Part shown: piece by piece, positions 1-5,909 of the stretch
Position numbering within the stretch: the stretch's first letter is position 1
How the letters are laid out: the number at the start of each line of letters is the position of its first letter
IMG/VR virus record: IMGVR_UViG_3300025655_000130
Location: 1-36,136 of that record
Reading direction: 5' to 3' (one strand)
Length of the DNA stretch: 36,136 nucleotides
Source of the DNA: a virus
Notes under the pieces: model-generated
The model's input: the letters and a program-made list of their open reading frames with translations, nothing else
Databases searched by the model: none
Told to the model about the DNA's origin: nothing
Program-made: the position numbers and the translations under genes

Positions 1-289
1 ATATCTGTTTACTCAATTCTGCGTAAATTCTACTTTCTAAGTTAGCAAGAAACTTGTTAACGTTACTGTTTTCTTTTTCCCGCTCAGCTTCTCTAGCCGC
101 GGACTTTTTATCCGCTTCTATATCCTGTTTGCGTTGAAATGTTAAGTTTTCTATTGTAAGTAAATGACTGCTATAGCCAATACCATTGAATGCTGGACTT
201 TGGAAATTATACCTAAGTTCGTCAGCAGATGATATACTAATAAAAAACGTGCTAACCAAGCAACTCATAAATATTATTAGAAATTTCAC
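1..289 (-). CDS. csgF: CsgF-like curli assembly protein, partial at the window edge
   Basis: I translated this from the reverse strand; its 3' end lies beyond base 1. The GTG at 289 is preceded by GAGGGA about 8 bases upstream; an in-frame ATG at 266 is an alternative. Residues 1-21 form a hydrophobic secretory signal (VKFLIIFMSCLVSTFF) ending near ISSA. The mature part starts with ELRYNFQSPAFNG, matching the CsgF pattern of an aromatic strand followed by NPxFGG, and continues with LLTIENLTFQ and a charged stretch rich in Lys and Glu. CsgF caps the CsgG outer-membrane curli pore in bacteria. From memory, csgF and csgG occur in marine T4-like phages, where a role in host exit has been suggested. 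csgG would be expected just left of the window. Family call is fairly good; function in the phage is inferred. Confidence 0.68.
   Translation of the reverse strand, partial: MKFLIIFMSCLVSTFFISISSADELRYNFQSPAFNGIGYSSHLLTIENLTFQRKQDIEADKKSAAREAEREKENSNVNKFLANLESRIYAELSKQI
266..273 (+). promoter_or_regulatory. Possible late promoter box CATAAATA
   Basis: CATAAATA matches the NATAAATA form of the T4-type late promoter. It lies inside the 5' end of csgF on the other strand and would give a leader of roughly 65 bases before the plus-strand gene at 346. It is only eight bases in AT-rich DNA, so chance is possible. Confidence 0.35.
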
Positions 290-345
290 TCAGTTTTCCC
301 TCAATTATTAATTGTATTTAATAGATAACAACTCGGTTATATAGC

Positions 346-1563
346 ATGTTTAATATAGACAACATTTATGACATAATTGGCGTAAAATTCCTACGGCCAA
401 GGCACATAGCCGGGATTGTCCTTAAAGAATATGGTATATGCAATACAATCAATGACACCATACATATTGATACACAAGATCAATTTTTATATAACTTCCA
501 AAATGTATATTTTTATGATCAGGAACCAGTTTATGACATAAAAACCCTATCAAGATTCGTAAATTCTGATGATAAGGATGTGGATCATCCAAAGTTTATG
601 GCTAACAATATACTTGCTACAAGCGAAAAAAATAGTTCTAAAGTAGATGCAGTCTGTGTTCATAATAACCTTACAAAATGGTATTATTTTTATCATGCCT
701 TCGCTAGTTTAGATTGGTTTAGGAGTATACAGTATATGCCTAAAACAGAAAATATTTGGGAAGGTGCTAGTTTCATAAATTTAAACAACTTATATACTGG
801 TCCAAGAATTTACAGACTTTTGTTCCTATCAGAATTATATAAACAAGGGTTATTTGGAGAAGGAATAATATCTTATAATTGTGATGGCTATCAACAAGAG
901 CTAGTTAATAACAATTTTATTAACCAAGAACAAAAAGGCCAAATATCTACCTGGTGCAAACAAGCTAATAACAAATTTAGATTACAAACATGCTCTTATG
1001 AAAATGACCACGGCAGTGCAGAATCGGAACTTCCACTGTGGACTAGTGGGTTTTGGCACGTAGTGAGTGAAACTTGTTTTTATGAAAAAACATTGCACCT
1101 AACCGAGAAAGTATTCAAACCTATTGTTGCTAGACAACCTTTCCTATTATTAAGCACGCCGGGAGCATTACAGTATCTTAAAGGTTATGGTTTCAAAACT
1201 TTTGATAATGTAATAGATGAAAGTTATGATAACATAACTGATCCTTATGAACGAATAAAGGCAGTAACTAAAATATTAAAACAGATATGCAATATGTCTG
1301 AATCAGAAAAGAAACAAATGTATTATAAAATCGAAGACGCTGTAGAATTTAACTTTAGGTATTTTTATGATAGTTTTGGAGACTATTGCTGGGACGAACT
1401 AATCACAAACTTTAATACAGCACTTACTGAATCTGATCAAAAATGTTTGGAATACAGTACAAATAATAAATGCGAATGGGTAGAACCTTGTTACTTCCAA
1501 AGATCGTTATTAGACTTGCCCAGTAAACATGGGTTAAAAATGAAGAAGCTATTTAAGCAGTAG
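346..1563 (+). CDS. Glycosyltransferase-like protein
   Basis: This 405-residue protein is one of few plus-strand genes. The recognisable part is around residues 245-300: LHLTEKVFKPIVARQPFLLL, then a PGALQYL segment and GYGFKTF. This TEKxFKP...QPF...PGxLxYL...GFKTF pattern recurs in marine phage and bacterial proteins of the GT-B/exostosin or fucosyltransferase-like type, where it forms the nucleotide-sugar-binding C-terminal half. The N-terminal half has aromatic and asparagine-rich segments that I cannot assign. No clear ribosome binding site precedes the ATG. The 3' end overlaps the convergent oxygenase-like gene by 11 bases. A role in glycosylating virion proteins or host surface glycans is possible but inferred. 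Confidence 0.5.
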   Translation: MFNIDNIYDIIGVKFLRPRHIAGIVLKEYGICNTINDTIHIDTQDQFLYNFQNVYFYDQEPVYDIKTLSRFVNSDDKDVDHPKFMANNILATSEKNSSKVDAVCVHNNLTKWYYFYHAFASLDWFRSIQYMPKTENIWEGASFINLNNLYTGPRIYRLLFLSELYKQGLFGEGIISYNCDGYQQELVNNNFINQEQKGQISTWCKQANNKFRLQTCSYENDHGSAESELPLWTSGFWHVVSETCFYEKTLHLTEKVFKPIVARQPFLLLSTPGALQYLKGYGFKTFDNVIDESYDNITDPYERIKAVTKILKQICNMSESEKKQMYYKIEDAVEFNFRYFYDSFGDYCWDELITNFNTALTESDQKCLEYSTNNKCEWVEPCYFQRSLLDLPSKHGLKMKKLFKQ

Positions 1564-2161
1564 GGTCGTATTCAGTATCACCCGCATCACCACTTCTATA
1601 ATTCCAAAGATTTTGTGCTTGGCTTGATGGCGGATCAACATGGAATAAGGCTACTCTAGTAGATTCCATATTCTCAACACTATGTATTACATCTACACGT
1701 ATTTTATGCCACCGTCCTTCTTCAAGTACATATTCAGCTACTGGTTCGATTTCACCATAGGAAATAGGAGCCGCTAATGGAAAGTCTTGTACAGTTTTGT
1801 TTTTGTCCTTGGGTTGATAATAAACTGTCTTAACATTAGGACCTCCACTTCTTGCTAGGTACATACAACTCCAAGTTCTTTTAGGGTCTATATGTGGAAA
1901 TAAGTTTTTTCCGCTGTGCATTATTTGTACAAACCATTCCAAGTTTCCTAACATTTTCCCCAGCCATATATCTAATAACTGTGGTCGTAGTAGTAGTGCC
2001 TTAAAATGCGCAGGGTTAGAACTCCTGTGTTCATTAATTAGGTACTCAGAAAGGTCGAATTCCTTACCATTAAAATCCTGAAGGTTGTTATAAAGATTGT
2101 CTATTAACTTCTTAGGAGGGATAGGATAATGTGATATATCCTGAATATAATCATCTAACAT
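1553..2161 (-). CDS. 2OG-Fe(II) oxygenase-like protein, paralog 1
   Basis: This is a 202-residue protein of the aspartyl/asparaginyl hydroxylase-like type. The segment from about residue 89 reads FPHIDPKRTWSCMYL, giving an HxD iron-binding pair. A distal RVDVIHSVENMESTRVALFH supplies the second histidine and an arginine in the usual position for 2-oxoglutarate. The central GGPNVKTVYYQ is shared with the gene at 2768-3298, which shows common ancestry. It would use iron, 2-oxoglutarate and oxygen to hydroxylate an unknown substrate. It overlaps the next upstream gene by 11 bases, so the group is probably cotranscribed. Family assignment is good; substrate unknown. Confidence 0.68.
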   Translation of the reverse strand: MLDDYIQDISHYPIPPKKLIDNLYNNLQDFNGKEFDLSEYLINEHRSSNPAHFKALLLRPQLLDIWLGKMLGNLEWFVQIMHSGKNLFPHIDPKRTWSCMYLARSGGPNVKTVYYQPKDKNKTVQDFPLAAPISYGEIEPVAEYVLEEGRWHKIRVDVIHSVENMESTRVALFHVDPPSSQAQNLWNYRSGDAGDTEYDPTA

Positions 2162-2762
2162 CTGTTCTATACTGGTCGAGTGCGTTAGCGAGTTTGTCTA
2201 TATCTATATTACTCCCAAAACTTATTGTTATTAAATTTGCTTCTAAGTCTGACTTATTAGTCATTGAATGTGGGATACTGGAGTTTTTTAATATACCTAC
2301 TTCGTTTGTCCAACTAAACTTTATTGGGACTTGGCTACATTTAAGGAAATTTTCATCTTTGTGTTCGTGTCCTGGTTCAACAAAAACGTGTGTGCCATTG
2401 TTATTGAGTATTTCTTTACCATTCACATTGTGTACATTCAAACTTACTGTAGGGGATCCAAATAAACATACTATCACAGCCTCATTATCTTCATTTGCCT
2501 CAGGGTAACATATTAACCTACCGTCATGATGCGGTTGTATATGTACTAGTTCTACTGCTGTTGGCTCAAGACCTGCAATGTTTAAAATAGATAACAGATC
2601 CGAGTGTAACATTAATAAGATATTTTTTAGATTATGGACCTTAGAATTAGGGCCTAGTTGACCACCGTGTGTTGTATAATAACCCTGTTCTTTAACCTTC
2701 ACAACCTCATAGTCAGGGTCAAGATAATTGTCTGTTGGAAATTTAAATCTTGGATAATACAT
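2151..2762 (-). CDS. Divergent 2OG oxygenase-like protein, paralog 2
   Basis: This 203-residue protein sits between two clearer oxygenase-like genes. Near residue 76 it has VHIQPHHDGRL, with an HxD-like HHD, and near residue 176 it has a distal IPHSMTNKS followed by an ITISFG strand. That is the order of an HxD...H cupin-like iron site, and the segment between is rich in beta strands. It also has GTHVFVEPGHEHKDENFL, which might contribute a loop or another metal site. It is more divergent than its neighbours, so the call relies partly on context. Start is ATG, 5 bases after the upstream gene ends. Substrate unknown. Confidence 0.48.
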   Translation of the reverse strand: MYYPRFKFPTDNYLDPDYEVVKVKEQGYYTTHGGQLGPNSKVHNLKNILLMLHSDLLSILNIAGLEPTAVELVHIQPHHDGRLICYPEANEDNEAVIVCLFGSPTVSLNVHNVNGKEILNNNGTHVFVEPGHEHKDENFLKCSQVPIKFSWTNEVGILKNSSIPHSMTNKSDLEANLITISFGSNIDIDKLANALDQYRTDVR

Positions 2763-2767
2763 TTTAA

Positions 2768-3298
2768 CTATAACGGATACTTAGTACTAGGCATACATTC
2801 ATCTGGGATACTTCTCGCTAGGCAGACCCTAGTAGTCTCTAAATTTTCTACACTATGTGGATCCTGTACTGATATTTTATACCAACAGTGTTTCTCAAAC
2901 ACCTGACTGTGTTTTAATTTTAAATCAGTATATGGTATAGTTTCAGTCGCGGCATACGATTTGCCATCCAACATTTCATAGAACCTGGTTTCAACATTTT
3001 TACCTCCTGTTTCTATGATATACATAATTGCATATTCTCTGCCTTCGTCTGTATGCGGCACAAGATATGTTCCGTTTTCTACTATCTGTAAAGCCCAACG
3101 GTATTTGTCCTCACCACGATCTTTAAACCAAGTAGTATTAAGTTTAGACAAATCAATATTGTACATAATGAACGATGCGCTGTCTTTCAAATTAGGTTTT
3201 ACTTGAAAATCATAGTTACCTACGTGAGGATTTTTTTCTAATATTTCTTTTATGACCTCATCAGGGACAATAGGTTGATCTAATTGCTCAACGTACAT
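2768..3298 (-). CDS. 2OG-Fe(II) oxygenase-like protein, paralog 3
   Basis: This 176-residue protein has the same core as the gene at 1553-2161. LVPHTDEGREYAIMYI (about residue 80) carries the HxD pair, then GGKNVETRFYE, then WYKISVQDPHSVENLETTRV with the distal histidine and the arginine that would bind 2-oxoglutarate. The two genes line up without gaps around PHxD, GGxNVxTxxY and HSVENxETTRV. It starts with ATG directly next to the upstream 107-aa gene. The family is known for hydroxylation of proteins, small molecules or bases; nothing here says which. Confidence 0.68.
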   Translation of the reverse strand: MYVEQLDQPIVPDEVIKEILEKNPHVGNYDFQVKPNLKDSASFIMYNIDLSKLNTTWFKDRGEDKYRWALQIVENGTYLVPHTDEGREYAIMYIIETGGKNVETRFYEMLDGKSYAATETIPYTDLKLKHSQVFEKHCWYKISVQDPHSVENLETTRVCLARSIPDECMPSTKYPL

Positions 3299-3300
3299 TA

Positions 3301-3624
3301 CTATTCAGATATTCTGGCTTCCGCTAAAATATGTTTGTAATATGAGTCCAGTTCTCCCTTAAACTTACCCATCAAATGTTCAACAGCCTGCTCGCAAAAG
3401 TTGTAGTCCTTTTTAATATGGTTTTCTACTAATTGTTTATGTAAGTCTACCCATTGGTCCAAAGAGCTTATTTCTTGCAATGGTACTTTTTCCATATCTA
3501 TTATAACCTGTGGTTGCACAGTAACTGTTTTATTGTCCTCAGTTTGAGTAATAGGAGGTAAAGGCAGAACTGTGTATTTTTGTGCAAGTTCTGCCGCTAC
3601 CTCTTTGTCGAAAATTACATTCAT
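3301..3624 (-). CDS. Conserved T4-like phage protein of unknown function
   Basis: This 107-residue acidic protein begins MNVIFDKEVAAELAQKYTVL and ends with a helical part containing CEQAVEHLMGKFKGELDSYY. I recall small proteins with this layout (xVIFDxEVA at the start, HLxGKFxGELDSFY at the end) in marine T4-like phages, but I know no function. There are no membrane segments. It overlaps the upstream gene by 4 bases, giving an ATGA stop-start junction, so translation is probably coupled. Confidence 0.7.
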   Translation of the reverse strand: MNVIFDKEVAAELAQKYTVLPLPPITQTEDNKTVTVQPQVIIDMEKVPLQEISSLDQWVDLHKQLVENHIKKDYNFCEQAVEHLMGKFKGELDSYYKHILAEARISE

Positions 3625-4214
3625 TCAGTTGGTCCCATTTGTACGTCTTCTACTTTTGCACCATCGCACGATATTGCTTTCATAGCATAAGCAATAGTGC
3701 CCTTTTGTCTAGCGAAACTTATTGCCTGTCCATTTTGATATACAGTTTGTGTCTTAATTACCCAGTCTTTATCTAAGTAAAAGTCACGCATTGGTTTAGT
3801 TAGTCCGCTAGAGCAATCTATTGTTGCTTCGCTTACTACTCTAACTATACCTGTTGCGGCACCTGGTACTACTTTAGGGCCGTCTGTAAATTCAAACATA
3901 ACCCAAACATGCCTAAATATTGCGGCATATTCGATCTTGTCTACATTCACATACAACTTTCTATTTTCTACAAAACCTATTTGTTTCCAACCAGTGGGAT
4001 CGTTTTCCATTTTACCGTAGCGACTTATATCGCTAGGTTCTATATCTACCTGATCTCCATACATTTCTGTACCGTCTTCTAATATCAGTGGATTTTCTTT
4101 TGTATATTCTTGAGCACTTAGAACTGTTGTGAAAAGTATACCGAAAAAGATAAAAGCACCTAAAAAGAACAAGGTAAGGAATATACCTGTTGTTGCTTTT
4201 TGTACTTTGTTCAT
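3621..4214 (-). CDS. Membrane-anchored protein with surface-adhesin-E-like domain
   Basis: Residues 12-34 are a hydrophobic segment, so this 197-residue protein is probably exported and anchored by its N terminus. The rest has the layout of the SAE (surface-adhesin protein E) family: GWKQIGF, then KLYVNVDKIEY, then RHVWVMFEF, with one cysteine in ATIDCSS and one in AISCDG that could form a disulfide in the periplasm. Such domains occur in bacterial lipoproteins and small exported proteins; their job is unclear. No lipobox is visible. In a phage it could modify the envelope or act in superinfection exclusion, but that is guesswork. Confidence 0.5.
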   Translation of the reverse strand: MNKVQKATTGIFLTLFFLGAFIFFGILFTTVLSAQEYTKENPLILEDGTEMYGDQVDIEPSDISRYGKMENDPTGWKQIGFVENRKLYVNVDKIEYAAIFRHVWVMFEFTDGPKVVPGAATGIVRVVSEATIDCSSGLTKPMRDFYLDKDWVIKTQTVYQNGQAISFARQKGTIAYAMKAISCDGAKVEDVQMGPTE

Positions 4215-4239
4215 CGTTGTGTCCTATATAATAGTATAT

Positions 4240-4767
4240 TTAACGATTTAGGCCTAATTGTCTAAAAACCTTTTGTACTGCTTTGGCCTGATAATAACAA
4301 TCTGTCAGTGCATTGTGCGCACCCTCAAAGTTCTTGGGTCTAGGATCCTCGTTAACTAACTTAAACAACGTCCTCGAATCTCTGATTTGCCAGAACTGCC
4401 AGGGCACAGGGCGTTGTAACTGTCGCAACATATTCTCCAGTAGAGCAATGTCAAACACAGGTCCCTGAGCCCATATACTATCTACTCCTACCATAAACCT
4501 TGACAGGCTATCAAATACTATGTCCAGCGACTGTCTACCAGTGGTTCCCAAGGCTTCTTCTCTGACTTCTAATGCCTGTTTACCCCACCAGGCAATAGTC
4601 TCGTCATCAACACGCCTGCCCATTTTAAGTTGTGAATCGACGTCAAGCCTATGATAGATGCTACCGCCTTCAGCATTAGACTTAGGGTCAAACTTAAATG
4701 CACCTATTGTAAGTATGACAGAGTCAGGCGGTGTCGCCAGAGTCTCTATGTCGATCATTACATCCAT
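4240..4767 (-). CDS. dexA: DexA-like DEDDh 3'-5' exonuclease
   Basis: This is a 175-residue single-domain exonuclease. Motif I is MIDIET with D6 and E8; motif II has D106 in GPVFDIALL; motif III is HNALTDCYYQ with H151 and D156. RRVDDETIAWWGKQ at 51-64 is typical of the T4 DexA / exodeoxyribonuclease VIII-like subfamily. Members remove nucleotides from 3' ends of single-stranded DNA, or RNA in some relatives. In T4 DexA is non-essential. The gene directly follows clpS (3-base gap) and is probably in the same transcript. Confidence 0.82.
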   Translation of the reverse strand: MDVMIDIETLATPPDSVILTIGAFKFDPKSNAEGGSIYHRLDVDSQLKMGRRVDDETIAWWGKQALEVREEALGTTGRQSLDIVFDSLSRFMVGVDSIWAQGPVFDIALLENMLRQLQRPVPWQFWQIRDSRTLFKLVNEDPRPKNFEGAHNALTDCYYQAKAVQKVFRQLGLNR

Positions 4768-4770
4768 ATA

Positions 4771-5079
4771 TTATTCTGCTTCTAGTTTAACTTGTAGTGG
4801 AAAATTATGTTGCCGTGCTAATAATGTTACTTCAACACCTTTTTGTTCTGCTATCTCGTAGGGATAAGTTGCTACAACTGCACTTCCATCTTCGTGAATG
4901 GTATGTGTTTTTTCTGCGGCTTTATTGTGATCGTATTTAAAGACAGCTATTAAAGTGGAAATTACGAACTCTACTGTTGTTACCTCATCGTTGATGTATA
5001 TTACATTAAACATAGAAGGCTCTTTAACCTCTTCATTTACTACTGGTTTAGTAACTGTAACTTCTTTAGTATCTGCCAT
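4771..5079 (-). CDS. clpS: ClpS adaptor of Clp protease
   Basis: This 102-residue protein is full length for ClpS, with a disordered N-terminal tail (1-20) and a core starting PSMFNVIYINDE. N30, D31, E32 and H62 align with the E. coli residues that hold the alpha-amino group of N-degrons (N34, D35, D36, H66). The position matching the E. coli gatekeeper M40 is V36. YEIAEQKG and LLARQHNFPLQ fit the C-terminal helix and strand. In bacteria ClpS delivers proteins with destabilising N termini to ClpAP; no ClpA is in the window, but a ClpX gene lies 800 bases away. Start is ATG. The tail could drive unfoldase inhibition, as in E. coli. Confidence 0.88.
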   Translation of the reverse strand: MADTKEVTVTKPVVNEEVKEPSMFNVIYINDEVTTVEFVISTLIAVFKYDHNKAAEKTHTIHEDGSAVVATYPYEIAEQKGVEVTLLARQHNFPLQVKLEAE

Positions 5080-5097
5080 TTATTTCTTTCTATAGTT

Positions 5098-5116
5098 GGG
5101 GGACACAAGGTCCCCC
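5098..5116 (-). other. GC-rich hairpin between hsp20 and clpS
   Basis: GGGGGAC at 5098-5104 pairs with GTCCCCC at 5110-5116 around a 5-base loop. It is a striking 7-bp stem in AT-rich DNA. No clean U-run follows in the minus-strand transcript, so it is not a textbook terminator. It could attenuate transcription, protect the hsp20 mRNA 3' end or mark a processing site. Confidence 0.5.
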
Positions 5117-5126
5117 TTGTTTGTGT

Positions 5127-5558
5127 TTACTTGAATGTGATAGCAAGTTTCTGTGGTTTCATTTCCTCTGGTACTTCACGCTCAAGTGAAATACGCATTA
5201 CACCTTGCTCTACATCAACACTTTTAACTTCAACATGTTCTGCTAAGTTAAATGTTCTTGTAAAGTTTCGGCTGGAAAGACCACGATAAACATACTCTTG
5301 ATCCACTTTATCTTCTTTGTTACCTTCAATAGTGAGTTTTCCTTCATGTACTGTTACATTGAGGTCGTTCTCTCCGAATCCAGCCACAGCAACTTCGATA
5401 GTGTACGCTTCGTCACTATGTTTTACTACGTTGTATGGTGGGTAACCTTGATTGCCGACTTCCATTGAGCGTGTAAGCTCGTTAAACAGTCTGTCAAAGC
5501 CTATTCCGAATCTGGAAATTGTTGGTAAATCGTATGTGGTGAGTTTATAGTTTGTCAT
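5127..5558 (-). CDS. hsp20: Hsp20 / IbpA small heat-shock protein
   Basis: This 143-residue protein has the alpha-crystallin fold. PPYNVVKHSDEAYTIEVAVA begins the domain (about residue 40), followed by GKLTIEGNKED, YRGLSSRNFTRTFNL and the C-terminal GVMRISLERE. A short IAITFK-like tail replaces the usual IxI motif (here KLAITFK). It forms oligomers that hold unfolding proteins. Hsp20 genes are common in marine T4-like phages, probably to help virion assembly. AAGGAG lies just upstream of the ATG. The late promoter and leader hairpin at 5590-5626 suggest strong late expression. Confidence 0.92.
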   Translation of the reverse strand: MTNYKLTTYDLPTISRFGIGFDRLFNELTRSMEVGNQGYPPYNVVKHSDEAYTIEVAVAGFGENDLNVTVHEGKLTIEGNKEDKVDQEYVYRGLSSRNFTRTFNLAEHVEVKSVDVEQGVMRISLEREVPEEMKPQKLAITFK

Positions 5559-5589
5559 GTCTTTATCTCCTTTTAAGCAAGTTTATGAC

Positions 5590-5614
5590 TGTAAGACCCG
5601 TTAGGCATCTTACA
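5590..5614 (-). promoter_or_regulatory. 5' leader stem-loop of hsp20 mRNA
   Basis: TGTAAGA at 5590-5596 pairs with TCTTACA at 5608-5614 (7 bp, 11-base loop that may close further by CC/GG). It starts a few bases downstream of the TATAAATA box, so it would sit at the extreme 5' end of the transcript, where such structures protect T4 mRNAs from decay. Role inferred. Confidence 0.5.
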
Positions 5615-5618
5615 CTAT

Positions 5619-5626
5619 TATTTATA
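5619..5626 (-). promoter_or_regulatory. T4-type late promoter upstream of hsp20
   Basis: The minus strand reads TATAAATA, an exact match to the T4 late promoter consensus, in the non-coding gap between bS21 and hsp20. Transcription would start about 6 bases downstream, leaving a leader of about 50 bases before the Shine-Dalgarno sequence and ATG. Confidence 0.68.
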
Positions 5627-5645
5627 CAGGAACTCTGTACGAAAG

Positions 5646-5909
5646 TCAAAACAATTTTGTAGGTAGACGCTCAGAAGCCAACTTTTTCTGCCACCGTTTT
5701 CTGGCTTGATTAGCCTTTTGTTTACGCCTTGTAGTTGGCTTGATGTACTCGGATTTTTCCTGTAATTTCAGCAGTTTTCCACCTTCTTGCATCTTCTTTT
5801 TGAGTTTACGAAGTGCTTTGTCAACGTTACCATCTTTGACAAACACTACCGTACCCTTAGGTGCTTCGGCACCGCTCATGTCTAATATTCTATTTCTGTA
5901 TGGATTCAT
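5646..5909 (-). CDS. rpsU: Ribosomal protein bS21, phage version
   Basis: The core VKDGNVDKALRKLKKKMQEG, then IKPTTRRKQK and ARKRWQKKLAS, is the bS21 pattern: a short strand, a basic helix and a basic tail. In bacteria bS21 sits on the 30S platform near the anti-Shine-Dalgarno end of 16S rRNA. The 87-residue reading starts inside clpX (20-base overlap) and has an unusual N-terminal extension. An in-frame ATG at 5879 gives a 77-residue protein that starts 10 bases after the clpX stop and is equally likely; neither has a strong ribosome binding site. Phage bS21 genes are known in pelagiphages and huge phages and may bias initiation toward phage mRNAs. Confidence 0.88.
   Translation of the reverse strand: MNPYRNRILDMSGAEAPKGTVVFVKDGNVDKALRKLKKKMQEGGKLLKLQEKSEYIKPTTRRKQKANQARKRWQKKLASERLPTKLF

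Noticed and set aside
2131-2508. 125-aa plus-strand ORF
   Set aside because: Antisense to the oxygenase-like genes and without ribosome binding site or recognisable domain.
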